Position numbers and translations under genes: made by a program. This document shows, piece after piece, positions 1 through 7,756 of a DNA stretch of 64,000 bases. The notes below the pieces were generated by a model. The model saw only the letters and a list, made by a program, of their open reading frames with translations. It did not search any database and was not told where the DNA came from. This DNA comes from Mycobacterium sp. JS623. Lineage in GTDB: Bacteria > Actinomycetota > Actinomycetes > Mycobacteriales > Mycobacteriaceae. Location: contig NC_019966.1 of the NCBI RefSeq assembly GCF_000328565.1, positions 2,170,001 through 2,234,000 of the forward strand. The letters are read 5' to 3'. The stretch's first letter is position 1. Each line of letters opens with the position of its first letter.

Positions 1-569
1 TCGGGTAGATAGCGGTACGACATGAGCAGCGCGAGCACGCCGACGGGCGCGTTCAGCCAGAAGATGTAGCGCCAGCCGAGGCTGTCGGTCAGCACGCCGC
101 CGAGGATGGGCCCGATGGCCGTGCTCATGGCGGCGGCCATTGCCCATGCCGCCGTCGCCCTGCCGCGTTCGACCGGACTGGGGAAAGCTGCGGCGGTGAT
201 GGCCAGGCCCTGCGGCAACATCACTGCCGCGCCTACACCCTGGATGGCGCGGGCGGCCAGCAGCAACGGCAATGACGGAGCCAGCGCGCAGGCCAGTGAC
301 GCAGCGATAAAGGTCACTAGCCCAAGGCGCAACAGTGTGCGGCGGCCGAACTTGTCGCCCAGCGATCCGGCTGTGAGCAGGACAGCGGCGAAGGTGATGT
401 TGTAGGCGTCGATGGTCCACTGCGCGCCCGAGATGCCGCCGCCGAGGTCGTCACGGATGGCGGGAAGTGCGAGGTTGATTGCGTTGGCGTCGATCAGCCC
501 GACGAAGAGTCCCAGATAGGCGGCGATCAGGGTCAACGCGGTGTTGAGGTTGAACCTTTTCGTGTCCAT
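1..569 (-). CDS. MFS drug-efflux-type transporter, DHA2 family (C-terminal part outside window)
   Basis: The frame read from an ATG at 569 is open to the window edge, giving about 189 residues of N-terminal half. It predicts a polytopic inner-membrane transporter. Visible signatures are a first helix beginning near residue 11 (TLIAAYLGLFVGLIDANAIN), the loop GSLGDKFGRR typical of MFS motif A near residues 74-83, and LGWRYIFWLNAPVG near residues 165-178, which is characteristic of the 14-helix EmrB/QacA (DHA2) drug:proton antiporters. Substrate cannot be inferred. The gene starts 75 bases from the end of the J-domain gene, which lies upstream on the same strand. The family assignment is firm; the remainder of the protein is not visible. 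Confidence 0.9.
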   Translation of the reverse strand, partial: MDTKRFNLNTALTLIAAYLGLFVGLIDANAINLALPAIRDDLGGGISGAQWTIDAYNITFAAVLLTAGSLGDKFGRRTLLRLGLVTFIAASLACALAPSLPLLLAARAIQGVGAAVMLPQGLAITAAAFPSPVERGRATAAWAMAAAMSTAIGPILGGVLTDSLGWRYIFWLNAPVGVLALLMSYRYLP

Positions 570-644
570 GCACCCGAACGTATGCCCGGAATGATTCGAT
601 CCCAGTCGAACTATTTCATCGGCGGCAGCGTCAAGCGTTTGAGC

Positions 645-1025
645 TCAGAGATGTCGGCGCACCGGCCCCGCCCACAAGGGACGCTCTGCGCGCGGCGACT
701 GGTCGGTGCGGCGATGAGTGACCGGAATCTGAACTGGTCCAACGGAATTCGTGCGCGTGCATGTCGGAGCCACAGGGCCCGAATCGGGCGACGGCGGTCG
801 CGGGGGAGCCACCGCGGCCGCGCGATCGTATTCGGCGCGGCGGCCGGGGTCACGCAGTTGCCCGTAGGCGGTGAGAACTTCTCGCAGCTCAGCGTCGCCA
901 ACACCGGAAGAACGAGTGTCGGGGTGGAGGGACCGCAGCTTGGCGCGAAAGGCGTGCGTGATCTCCGCCGGTGTGGCCGTGCGTGTCACACCCAGCACTG
1001 CATAGGGATTGGAATGTCCAGTCAT
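645..1025 (-). CDS. J-domain (DnaJ-like) co-chaperone protein
   Basis: A 126-residue protein with an N-terminal J domain of roughly 65 residues: it begins with the NPYAVLGV strand and carries the catalytic HPD tripeptide at residues 34-36, which in this family stimulates DnaK ATPase. There is no Gly/Phe region, no zinc-finger CXXCXGXG repeats and no substrate-binding domain, so it is a short J protein rather than DnaJ itself. The C-terminal half (after about residue 70) is Arg/Pro-rich and has no recognisable fold. It lies downstream of the small heat-shock gene on the same strand, 337 bases away, which suggests a protein-quality-control role with that chaperone (inference). The ATG at 1025 is the only start that keeps the whole J domain. 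Confidence 0.8.
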   Translation of the reverse strand: MTGHSNPYAVLGVTRTATPAEITHAFRAKLRSLHPDTRSSGVGDAELREVLTAYGQLRDPGRRAEYDRAAAVAPPRPPSPDSGPVAPTCTRTNSVGPVQIPVTHRRTDQSPRAERPLWAGPVRRHL

Positions 1026-1362
1026 CCGCCGTCTCCGCGCCAGAACTCAATCCGCTGCATGCGGCCGGGGCCCGCCGCGGGTGGGTCGACCGATCAGCGC
1101 GCGGGCCCGGCTGCGCAGTGACATCACGCACAGCCCAACTCCACCGTGCCACTGACGGTGGCGGTGCGCGCGCAGGTCGAGTACGCGACGCTGCGTCTGG
1201 CGCAGATCCACAGTGATTGATGGCGTTTGGACCGTGCTCGTGTCACTGCCGGCTTGTGCTCATCGTCGATGGCATCACCTCCGTTGCTGGACAGCACCTT
1301 TCAGCAAGACCCCGCTCGACTGCGGGGGAGACCGTTCGGTCGCCGGTGCCCGGCCCTTCTGG
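1026..1362. other. 337-base stretch with no supported gene
   Basis: This stretch lies between the J-domain gene and the small heat-shock gene. Reading on the minus strand from a GTG at about 1213 gives a short Arg-rich frame of some 55 codons (begins VDLRQTQRRVLDLRAH), but it has no recognised domain and its composition looks like chance coding in GC-rich DNA. In several actinobacteria a MerR-type or CbpM-like regulator sits beside a J-protein gene, but I could not recognise one here. No clear hairpin or promoter was seen. Confidence 0.4.
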
Positions 1363-1782
1363 TCAGGCGTTGATAGATGTCTTCTCGTCGCTGCTGGCAA
1401 TCTTGATGCGGCGTGGTTTGGCTTTCTCGGCGACCGGGATGGAAAGCCGGAGCACTCCGTTGTGGTAGCTGGCTTGGATCCGGTCGGCGTCGAGATTGTC
1501 GCCGAGGAACAGCTGGCGACTGAAGACTCCGCGCGGCCGCTCCGCCGATACCATCTCCCGATCCTGATTCAGCCCGGGCCGTTCTGCACGGACAGTCAAC
1601 ACATTGCGCTCGATGTCGAGATTCAGCGAGTCTTCAGTCACGCCCGGCAGGTCGAACTCGACGATGAATTCCTCGCCCTCGCGCCAAGCGTCCATTGGCA
1701 TCACTGCCGGGCGCGCCGCGGTACCGAACGCTTGCTGGGTCCAGCGGTCGAGATCACGGAACGGATCGGTACGCATCAACAT
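1363..1782 (-). CDS. hsp18: small heat-shock protein, Hsp18/Hsp20 family
   Basis: A cytoplasmic ATP-independent holdase of the alpha-crystallin family that keeps unfolding proteins soluble. The protein begins [17 protein letters not shown], the conserved start of mycobacterial Hsp18, followed by an alpha-crystallin domain (about residues 30-125) with the strand [10 protein letters not shown] and the dimer/oligomer signature [16 protein letters not shown] near the C-terminus. An earlier in-frame ATG at 1830 would add 16 residues, but an ideal AAGGAGG Shine-Dalgarno (minus strand, 1797-1791) lies directly before the tandem ATGs at 1785 and 1782, so the short form of 139-140 residues is chosen. 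A strong promoter (1866-1838) and two palindromes sit upstream, so heat or stress control at this promoter is likely. Confidence 0.92.
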   Translation of the reverse strand: MLMRTDPFRDLDRWTQQAFGTAARPAVMPMDAWREGEEFIVEFDLPGVTEDSLNLDIERNVLTVRAERPGLNQDREMVSAERPRGVFSRQLFLGDNLDADRIQASYHNGVLRLSIPVAEKAKPRRIKIASSDEKTSINA

Positions 1783-1806
1783 CATCTCCACCTCCTTCTC
1801 AACCCG

Positions 1807-1826
1807 CAGATCATCTGTGTGATCTG
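1807..1826. promoter_or_regulatory. perfect inverted repeat in the hsp18 5' untranslated region
   Basis: CAGATCA and TGATCTG are perfectly complementary arms around a 6-base loop. The site lies inside the predicted leader of the hsp18 transcript, between the promoter and the Shine-Dalgarno. It could be a repressor operator or a small RNA hairpin near the ribosome binding site. It is not the CIRCE element (TTAGCACTC-N9-GAGTGCTAA) and not a recognisable HspR box, so its binding partner is unknown. Confidence 0.5.
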
Positions 1827-1837
1827 ACATAGATTTC

Positions 1838-1866
1838 TATATAGCACTGCGGGTAGGTCCGTGCAA
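1838..1866 (-). promoter_or_regulatory. hsp18 promoter, sigma-A-like (-35 TTGCAC, -10 TATATA)
   Basis: On the minus strand TTGCAC (1866-1861) and TATATA (1843-1838) are separated by exactly 17 bases, close to the bacterial housekeeping consensus and unusually good for a mycobacterium. Transcription would start near 1831, leaving a 5' untranslated region of about 45-50 bases before the Hsp18 start. The perfect palindrome ATAGA-TT-TCTAT (1829-1840) overlaps the -10 box and the expected start point, a position where a repressor would block initiation. Confidence 0.65.
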
Positions 1867-1960
1867 GGACAGATTTCGACGGATTGGATGACCAGTTGAA
1901 TGAGCAATCGAGTGCCCGATCCGCGCACCCGGTTTCGTCGCACAACGGCCTGCCGGGAAG

Positions 1961-3202
1961 TCAGCGGTCAGGCAACGGGTGCTCGACGATGACGCGACGC
2001 CGGTGCGGTTCGCGTTCGCGGCGCTTGGCGACCAGGTACACCTGCGCGGTCTCGTTGGCGACGGTGTGCCAGTCGAAGTCGGAGGTGAGTCGCTCGCGGG
2101 CAGCGACTGCCATCCGCTGAGCGGCGTCGGGGTCGTCGAGCACTGCGCATACCGCAGCAGCAATGCCTGCGACATCGCGGGGGGCATACGACATTCCGGT
2201 CTGCCCGTTGATCACCGCCTCGCCGAGTCCGCCGACGTTGGACGTGACGAGCGGGATGCCAGTGGCCGCCGCTTCGAGCGCGACGATGCCGAACGGTTCA
2301 TAGTGGCTGGGCAATACGCATGCGTCGGCGCTGTGTAGCAGCTTGACGAGCTCGGCGTGGTCAAGCCTGCCGACGAACGTTGTGGCCTTGAGCACCTTGT
2401 ACTTTCGCGCCTGCTCGACCAGCCAGTCGAGCTGCGTGCCGTCGCCTGCGACGGTCAAGGTCGTGCCGGGGTGTGCACGCCTGATGCGAGGAAGGGCCGC
2501 GATCGCGTCGTGAATGCCCTTCTCGTACTCGAGCCGGCCCAGGTACATCAGCTGCGCTGTGCCGGTTCGGGGCTGGCGTCGCGCGAACGGCCATAGCGTC
2601 GCATCGATTCCGTTGCGGATGACGCGGGTCTCGACGAGGCCGGGCCCGAAGAGCTCGGTGATCTCATCGCTCATCGAGTGCGAACATGTGATGAGCGAAT
2701 CGGATTCGTGAACAAGCCAGGATTCGACGGCGTGCACCTGGCGGCTGATCGGACCCGCCACCCAGCCCGAGTGCCTACCGGCCTCAGTGGCATGGATCGT
2801 GGAAACCAGTGGAACGTCGAAATATTCAGCGAGCGCGATCGCGGGATGTGCGACAAGCCAGTCGTGAGCGTGCACGACGTCGGGGCGCCACTGTCGGTTG
2901 CGGTGGTCGTTGATGGCGAGGCCGGCGCGGACCATCGAATGCCCCATCGCCAGCGTCCACGCCATCATGTCGGCGCCGAAGTCGAACTCGTGTGGGTCCT
3001 GCGCTGCGGCGATAACCCGTACGTTCTCGGCGATTTCGTCGGTCGACGGATGTGTGCTCGGGTCGGTTCCGCTGGGCCGACGGCTCAGCACGACGATCTC
3101 GTGGCCGTCTGCCGCGAGTGCCGTCGCCAAGTTGTAGACGTGCCTGCCGAGCCCGCCGACCACCACCGGCGGGTACTCCCACGACACCATCAAAACCTTC
3201 AT
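1961..3202 (-). CDS. GT4-family alpha-glucosyltransferase (Rv3032-like, glucan / MGLP synthesis)
   Basis: A 413-residue cytoplasmic retaining glycosyltransferase of the GT-B fold. The N-terminus MKVLMVSWEYPPVVVGGLGRH is the glycogen-synthase-like first strand and glycine loop, and the C-terminal half has the nucleotide-sugar motif HYEPFGIVALEAAATG, the E-x7-E signature of GT4 enzymes. Length and sequence match mycobacterial Rv3032, reported to make the alpha-1,4-glucan backbone of methylglucose lipopolysaccharide (MGLP) and to contribute to glycogen. The start at 3202 is chosen because upstream in-frame sequence is low-complexity and the conserved MKVL start fits family length. It lies downstream of the branching-enzyme gene, separated by 100 bases, on the same strand as the methyltransferase gene, as expected of the MGLP cluster. 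Confidence 0.9.
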   Translation of the reverse strand: MKVLMVSWEYPPVVVGGLGRHVYNLATALAADGHEIVVLSRRPSGTDPSTHPSTDEIAENVRVIAAAQDPHEFDFGADMMAWTLAMGHSMVRAGLAINDHRNRQWRPDVVHAHDWLVAHPAIALAEYFDVPLVSTIHATEAGRHSGWVAGPISRQVHAVESWLVHESDSLITCSHSMSDEITELFGPGLVETRVIRNGIDATLWPFARRQPRTGTAQLMYLGRLEYEKGIHDAIAALPRIRRAHPGTTLTVAGDGTQLDWLVEQARKYKVLKATTFVGRLDHAELVKLLHSADACVLPSHYEPFGIVALEAAATGIPLVTSNVGGLGEAVINGQTGMSYAPRDVAGIAAAVCAVLDDPDAAQRMAVAARERLTSDFDWHTVANETAQVYLVAKRREREPHRRRVIVEHPLPDR

Positions 3203-3302
3203 CGGCGCGGGCCCACGCGCAAGCTGCGAAGGACCCCAAAATGCCAATAAGCTGCGGCGTGGGGCGCACAAACACGGTCGCTGGCGGGGAAGGGGACCAT
3301 AG

Positions 3303-4880
3303 TCATCGGGGGAGGCGCCTTGCGTCGAGTGCGCCGAACAAACCGTCGGCGCGGTTCCAGCCTTCGGCCAGGCGTTGAGCGTGCTCGCTGCGGCCCGACG
3401 CCAGCGCGCCTGCAATCTCGCGAGTGGCATGCGCGTGGAGGTGTGCCCGGTAGCGCGCGTAGTCGGCAGCGGAGTCCTTGCTCACCATGAACGGCCAGTC
3501 GCTGGAGACGGTGAGCAGGGTTTCGCGCAGGATCTGGTCGGCGACGAAGTTACGGGCCGGCGGTGCGTCGGTCTCGCCGAGCGCCTTGTCCACGGTAGTC
3601 AGCGCGGTGTCGACGACCTCGGTGTTCAGCTGCACCAGATCGGCGACCTTCTCGCCGGCCCATACCTGCCAGTCCTTGCCCGAACCCCAAGAGCTGGGCG
3701 GCAATTCGACCGGCGCGCCGACGAATCCGTCCGCGACCGCATCCGACAGCGTCCCCACCCGAACCCCGGCCGCTGGCAGTGCCCGCAGCACCCGCTCCAG
3801 CCACACCGGGCCCTCATACCACCAGTGTCCGAATAGTTCGGTGTCGAACGCCGCCACTACATGCGCGGGCCTGCCGATGCGTTCGGACTCGCTGATGAGG
3901 CGTTCGCGCACCATGCCGACGAAGTCCTCGACGTGCACGTCGACCGCCCGGTCCGCGCGTTCAGCGTCGTAGGGCGCCTTGGCATCCGAGGGCACGTTGC
4001 GGCCCGTGACGCGTGCCGGTTTGAGGCCGGTCACGTGATCGTAGGTGTGGAAATCGCGATAGGCGGCATGGCCGGGGTAGCCCGACTTCGGCGACCACAC
4101 CCGGTAGCTGACCTGCAGATCGCGCCCGAACGCCACGACGTTCGACGAGCCGACCGGCCGTCCCAGCGCGGTGTCGCCGTGCAATGACGGGCCGTCCACC
4201 ATGAAGTGGCCGACACCTGCTGCGGCGTAATCGATTTCCATGCCCGGCGCATACGCGCACTCCGGAGCCCAGATGCCCTTCGGCGTGTGTGCGAACCGCT
4301 GGCCGGCGTCTGCGAGGCCCTCGCGCAATGCGAACTCGCGCAGTCGCGGATTGAGCAGCGGCTGGAAGGGATGCGACAGCGGGCCCCCGAGCAGTTCGAT
4401 GGTGCCCGCGTCGATCAGACCCCGCAACAACGGACTGCCTCCGTGCCGCCACAGCGTCGCGAAGTCTTCGAGTGCCTGCTCTGCCTCTGCTTGTTCACGA
4501 ATCCCGAAGGCGCGCAACGGTTCCGCAAGCGTCGTGGCCTCCAGCGCCCGCAGCCGCCAGTTCGCCAGCCAGTGGTGCATGCCGGACAGGCAGTACGGAT
4601 CGTCGAGCTGCGCCGTGACCACCGGCGTCATTCCGAGCGTCACGACATGCTTGCGATCCTCGTCGGCGAGCGTGCGCAGCACTCGCATCAACGGCAGATA
4701 GGCCGCCGACCACGACTGGTAGAGCCACTCCTCGCCGACGGGCCAGCGGCCGTGGTGCGCTAGCCACGGCAGATGTGTGTGAAGGACGAGGGTGAAGAGC
4801 CCCGGAGCCGGAGGGCCGGCGACATAGGACCGGGGAGCCGGAGGGCCGGCGACATGGGGTACGGGTTCGGAACTGGTCAC
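3303..4880 (-). CDS. GH57-family 1,4-alpha-glucan branching enzyme (Rv3031-like)
   Basis: A 525-residue glycoside hydrolase family 57 enzyme that introduces alpha-1,6 branches into glucans. The N-terminal catalytic barrel starts LFTLVLHTHLPWLAHHGRWP; the probable nucleophile Glu sits in GIWAPECAYAPG and the acid/base Asp in FDTELFGHWWYEGP, both typical of GH57 branching enzymes. The GTG at 4880 overlaps the upstream methyltransferase stop by four bases, indicating translational coupling, and gives the length of the M. tuberculosis protein. The first 25 residues contain a tandem 10-residue duplication (AGPPAPRSYV / AGPPAPGLF) encoded by a 30-base direct repeat. The pairing with the glycosyltransferase and methyltransferase points to methylglucose lipopolysaccharide synthesis. 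Confidence 0.9.
   Translation of the reverse strand: MTSSEPVPHVAGPPAPRSYVAGPPAPGLFTLVLHTHLPWLAHHGRWPVGEEWLYQSWSAAYLPLMRVLRTLADEDRKHVVTLGMTPVVTAQLDDPYCLSGMHHWLANWRLRALEATTLAEPLRAFGIREQAEAEQALEDFATLWRHGGSPLLRGLIDAGTIELLGGPLSHPFQPLLNPRLREFALREGLADAGQRFAHTPKGIWAPECAYAPGMEIDYAAAGVGHFMVDGPSLHGDTALGRPVGSSNVVAFGRDLQVSYRVWSPKSGYPGHAAYRDFHTYDHVTGLKPARVTGRNVPSDAKAPYDAERADRAVDVHVEDFVGMVRERLISESERIGRPAHVVAAFDTELFGHWWYEGPVWLERVLRALPAAGVRVGTLSDAVADGFVGAPVELPPSSWGSGKDWQVWAGEKVADLVQLNTEVVDTALTTVDKALGETDAPPARNFVADQILRETLLTVSSDWPFMVSKDSAADYARYRAHLHAHATREIAGALASGRSEHAQRLAEGWNRADGLFGALDARRLPR
4804..4855. repeat. tandem 30-base repeat in the GH57 gene
   Basis: A 22-base core that starts GGAGCCGGAGGGCCGG is present at 4804-4825 and again at 4834-4855, a 30-base period, so the duplication preserves the reading frame and lengthens a Pro/Ala-rich N-terminal extension. 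Such in-frame tandem repeats arise by slipped replication and can vary between strains. Confidence 0.8.
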
Positions 4881-5653
4881 GGCCGCACCGCGATTGCGAC
4901 CAGGTCCAGACTGTCGTCGATGTCTCTGTCGGCAGTCAGGTCGAAGTCGTCGATGGTCACCGAGGCGACATCGGCGAGCAGATCCTCGGACCACGGCGCG
5001 TCGGCGACCGCGCGAGCGATCTGGGCGTCGATGATCGAACCGCCATGCCGCGCATCGAGTTCCGTCAACCGCGGGCCGTGAAAGACCCCGAGCATCGATT
5101 CGAGCGAAAAGCCCGCCGCCGTCAGCAATTCGGTCAGCTCCGCGGCGTTGAGCTCGCGGGTGTGGAAGGGGTTGATCGGGGTGTCGCGGCCGGGCGAGAA
5201 GGTGATCCGGTTCGGCGTCGACATCAGCAGCACACCGCCGGGACGCAAAACTCGGAAACACTCGGCCACGAATTGTCCTTGATCCCACAGGTGTTCGATC
5301 ACCTGGAAGTTGACGACGACATCGGCGGTCCCGTTGTCCAAGGGCAGTTCGGCCAGATTGCCGTGCAGCATCTGCACCCGCGGATACCGGGCCCGCACGT
5401 GGGCGACGGCCGACTCGTCGTAGTCGAGCCCGATCACCCGGCGCGCCACACCGGCGATCAGGTCGGCGCCGTAGCCTTCGCCGCAGCCGGCCTCGAGCAC
5501 GTCGCGACCGGCGCAGCGACTGGCCAACCGCTCATAGACCACCTCATGGCGGCGGAACCAGTAGTTCTCCTCCGCCAGCCCGGGAATCGTGCGTTCGCCT
5601 GTCAAAGGCAACTCGTTGTCCCCAAGCGGACCGTTGGTAACGAATGCGCTCAT
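4877..5653 (-). CDS. SAM-dependent methyltransferase (Rv3030-like, MGLP cluster)
   Basis: A 258-residue class I methyltransferase. The SAM-binding motif I is DVLEAGCGEGYG (residues about 51-62), followed by the acidic loop GLDYDE and the motif NFQVIEHLWD, the layout of methyltransferase family 11/25. The N-terminus LTGERTIPGLAEENYWFRRHEVVYERL is typical of the Rv3030 group. Rv3030 has been proposed to methylate sugar hydroxyls of methylglucose lipopolysaccharide; that substrate is taken from the family and gene context, not from this sequence. Its stop overlaps the branching-enzyme start as GTGA, so it heads a three-gene unit on the minus strand. It is divergent from etfB, with 196 bases between. 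Confidence 0.88.
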   Translation of the reverse strand: MSAFVTNGPLGDNELPLTGERTIPGLAEENYWFRRHEVVYERLASRCAGRDVLEAGCGEGYGADLIAGVARRVIGLDYDESAVAHVRARYPRVQMLHGNLAELPLDNGTADVVVNFQVIEHLWDQGQFVAECFRVLRPGGVLLMSTPNRITFSPGRDTPINPFHTRELNAAELTELLTAAGFSLESMLGVFHGPRLTELDARHGGSIIDAQIARAVADAPWSEDLLADVASVTIDDFDLTADRDIDDSLDLVAIAVRP

Positions 5654-5750
5654 TGGAAGGCAGGCTAACGCGGATCGGCCCGATGGCGAACGGTTCGCCG
5701 ACTACGGGCCGCTAGAACGCAAACTTCGACCAGCTATGGTGTTCGTGCGA

Positions 5751-5784
5751 ACCACCTTAAGTTACCGGCGAGTAACATGGTGGT
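5751..5784. promoter_or_regulatory. palindrome upstream of etfBA (GTTAC-N6-GTAAC with outer ACCACC/GGTGGT)
   Basis: The core GTTAC (5761-5765), CGGCGA, GTAAC (5772-5776) is a perfect 5-6-5 inverted repeat. It is flanked by a second complementary pair, ACCACC (5751-5756) and GGTGGT (5779-5784), offset by two bases. As DNA it looks like a TetR-type operator; as RNA it would fold as an 11-bp hairpin with an internal loop. It lies 66 bases before etfB, in the divergent region between etfBA and the methyltransferase gene. No SD or -35/-10 pair could be fixed with confidence. Confidence 0.5.
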
Positions 5785-5849
5785 AGTTGCTTCAAGCGTG
5801 GTAATGCAGGCCGGGTCCCCGGCCTCTCCGAGGAGGACGAACCAGACTC

Positions 5850-6650
5850 ATGACGAACATCGTGGTCCTGATCAAACAGGTCCCTGACACGTGGTCGGAG
5901 CGCAAGCTGACCGACGGCGATTACACCCTCGACCGTGAGGCCGCCGATGCCGTGCTCGACGAGATCAACGAGCGCGCCGTCGAGGAGGCGCTGCTGATCA
6001 AGGAGAAGGAAGCCGCCAACGGCGCCGAGAGCACTGTGACAGTGCTCACAGCGGGTCCCGAGCGTGCGACCGAGGCCATCCGCAAGGCCCTGTCCATGGG
6101 TGCCGACAAGGCCGTGCACCTGCTCGACGAGGGCCTGCACGGCTCGGATCTGATCCAGACGGGTTGGGCGCTGGCCCGCGCGCTGGGCACCATCGAGGGC
6201 ACCGAGCTGGTCATCGCCGGCAACGAGGCCACCGACGGTGTCGGCGGCGCGGTACCTGCTGTGATTGCCGAGTACCTGGGCCTGCCGCAGTTGACGCACC
6301 TGCGCAAGGTGTCCGTCGAGGGCGGCAAGGTCACCGGCGAGCGCGAGACCGACGACGGCGTGTTCACGGTTGAGGCGCCGCTGCCCGCAGTGGTCAGCGT
6401 GAACGAGAAGATCAACGAGCCGCGCTTCCCGTCCTTCAAGGGCATCATGGCCGCCAAGAAGAAGGAAGTGACGACGCTGACGCTGGCCGAGATCGGTGTC
6501 GAGGCCGACGAGGTCGGCGTCGCCAACGCCGGTACCAAGGTCACCGCGTCGACTCCGAAGCCGCCGAAGACGGCAGGCGAGAAGGTCACCGACGAGGGCG
6601 ACGGCGGCACGAAAGTCGCCGAGTACCTGGTTGCCCAGAAGATCATCTAG
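5850..6650 (+). CDS. etfB: electron transfer flavoprotein beta subunit
   Basis: A 266-residue EtfB (FixA in M. tuberculosis naming, Rv3029c) that, with EtfA, carries electrons from acyl-CoA dehydrogenases to the membrane quinone pool. The protein starts MTNIVVLIKQVPDTW, the family hallmark, and contains the EtfB signature region VIAGNEATDGVGGAVPAVIAEYLGLPQLTH that binds AMP. The ATG at 5850 follows the purine-rich SD CCGAGGAGGACGAACC. Length equals that of the mycobacterial ortholog. etfA follows 35 bases downstream in the same operon, and the pair ends at a strong terminator hairpin. Confidence 0.97.
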   Translation: MTNIVVLIKQVPDTWSERKLTDGDYTLDREAADAVLDEINERAVEEALLIKEKEAANGAESTVTVLTAGPERATEAIRKALSMGADKAVHLLDEGLHGSDLIQTGWALARALGTIEGTELVIAGNEATDGVGGAVPAVIAEYLGLPQLTHLRKVSVEGGKVTGERETDDGVFTVEAPLPAVVSVNEKINEPRFPSFKGIMAAKKKEVTTLTLAEIGVEADEVGVANAGTKVTASTPKPPKTAGEKVTDEGDGGTKVAEYLVAQKII

Positions 6651-6685
6651 CCGAATCCCCTTAGACCCGAAAGACATAGAGACAC

Positions 6686-7642
6686 ATGGCTGAAGTACTT
6701 GTGCTCGTCGAGCACGCCGATGGTGCGGTGAAGAAGATCACCGCCGAACTGATCACCGCAGCCCGCAAGCTGGGCGAGCCCTCCGCCGTCGTGGTGGGCA
6801 AGCCGGGCACTGCCGCGGCGCTGACGGACGCGCTGAAGGAGGCCGGCGCCGCCAAGATCTACGTCGCCGAGTCCGACGACGCGGAAAACTACCTGATCAC
6901 GCCGTACGTGGACGTGCTGGCCGCGCTGGTCGAGTCGGCCGCGCCCGCTGGTGTGCTGTTGGCAGCCAGCGCCGACGGCAAAGAGATCGGGGGCCGGCTG
7001 GCCGCGCGCACCGGCGCCGGTCTGCTGACCGATGTCGTCGAGGTCAAGGACGGCGGAAAGGCCATCCACTCGATCTTCGGTGGTGCGTTCACCGTCGAGG
7101 CCGAGGCCACCGGCGACACACCGGTCATCACCGTCCGCCCGGGTGCGATCGAAGCCGAGCCCGCCGCGGGTGCCGGTGAGGTCGTTAACGTCGAGGTGCC
7201 TGCACAAGCCGAGAATGCGACGAAGATCACCAAGCGTGAGCCCGCCGTCGCAGGCGATCGTCCGGAGCTCACCGAGGCCACTATCGTCGTCTCCGGCGGT
7301 CGCGGTGTCGGCAGCGCCGAAAACTTCAACGTGGTCGAGGAATTGGCCGACTCACTGGGTGCCGCCGTCGGTGCCTCGCGTGCGGCCGTCGACTCCGGCT
7401 ACTACCCGGGCCAGTTCCAGGTGGGCCAGACCGGTAAGACCGTGTCGCCGCAGCTGTACATCGCGCTGGGCATCTCCGGTGCGATCCAGCACCGCGCTGG
7501 CATGCAGACGTCCAAGACGATCATCGCGGTGAACAAGGACGAAGAGGCGCCGATCTTCGAGATCGCCGACCTCGGCATCGTCGGCGACCTGTTCAAGGTC
7601 GCGCCGCAGCTGACCGAGGCCGTCAAGGCCCGCAAGGGTTAA
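6686..7642 (+). CDS. etfA: electron transfer flavoprotein alpha subunit
   Basis: A 318-residue EtfA (FixB, Rv3028c). The N-terminal domain starts [17 protein letters not shown] and the C-terminal half has the FAD-binding fold with [24 protein letters not shown] and the conserved tail [20 protein letters not shown] followed by [19 protein letters not shown]. It forms the heterodimer with EtfB encoded just upstream and feeds electrons from fatty-acid and amino-acid oxidation into respiration. The stop codon is followed 11 bases later by an intrinsic-type terminator, so the etf unit is bicistronic. Confidence 0.97.
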   Translation: MAEVLVLVEHADGAVKKITAELITAARKLGEPSAVVVGKPGTAAALTDALKEAGAAKIYVAESDDAENYLITPYVDVLAALVESAAPAGVLLAASADGKEIGGRLAARTGAGLLTDVVEVKDGGKAIHSIFGGAFTVEAEATGDTPVITVRPGAIEAEPAAGAGEVVNVEVPAQAENATKITKREPAVAGDRPELTEATIVVSGGRGVGSAENFNVVEELADSLGAAVGASRAAVDSGYYPGQFQVGQTGKTVSPQLYIALGISGAIQHRAGMQTSKTIIAVNKDEEAPIFEIADLGIVGDLFKVAPQLTEAVKARKG

Positions 7643-7653
7643 TCCCCGTAGGC

Positions 7654-7687
7654 AAAGCCCCCGGACACCACGGTGTTCGGGGGCTTT
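7654..7687 (+). terminator. intrinsic-type terminator after etfBA
   Basis: AAAGCCCCCGGACACC (7654-7669) pairs with GGTGTTCGGGGGCTTT (7672-7687) with a single G-T wobble, giving a stem of up to 16 pairs, followed by T and then GC. The A-tract on the left and T-tract on the right make it work in both directions. It lies 11 bases after the etfA stop. Confidence 0.85.
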
Positions 7688-7756
7688 TGCATGGTCGGCG
7701 TGGGACTACGGACTTTCCAGGGTTCGGCGACGGTCTGTGGGTGTCGGGCTGAATGC

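Noticed and set aside
971..1216. Small plus-strand frame in the gap beside the J-domain gene
   Set aside because: No homology, biased composition and overlap with the J-domain gene.
5757..6677. 306-codon minus-strand frame over etfB
   Set aside because: Exact shadow of etfB; composition Leu/Arg/Gly-rich without motifs.
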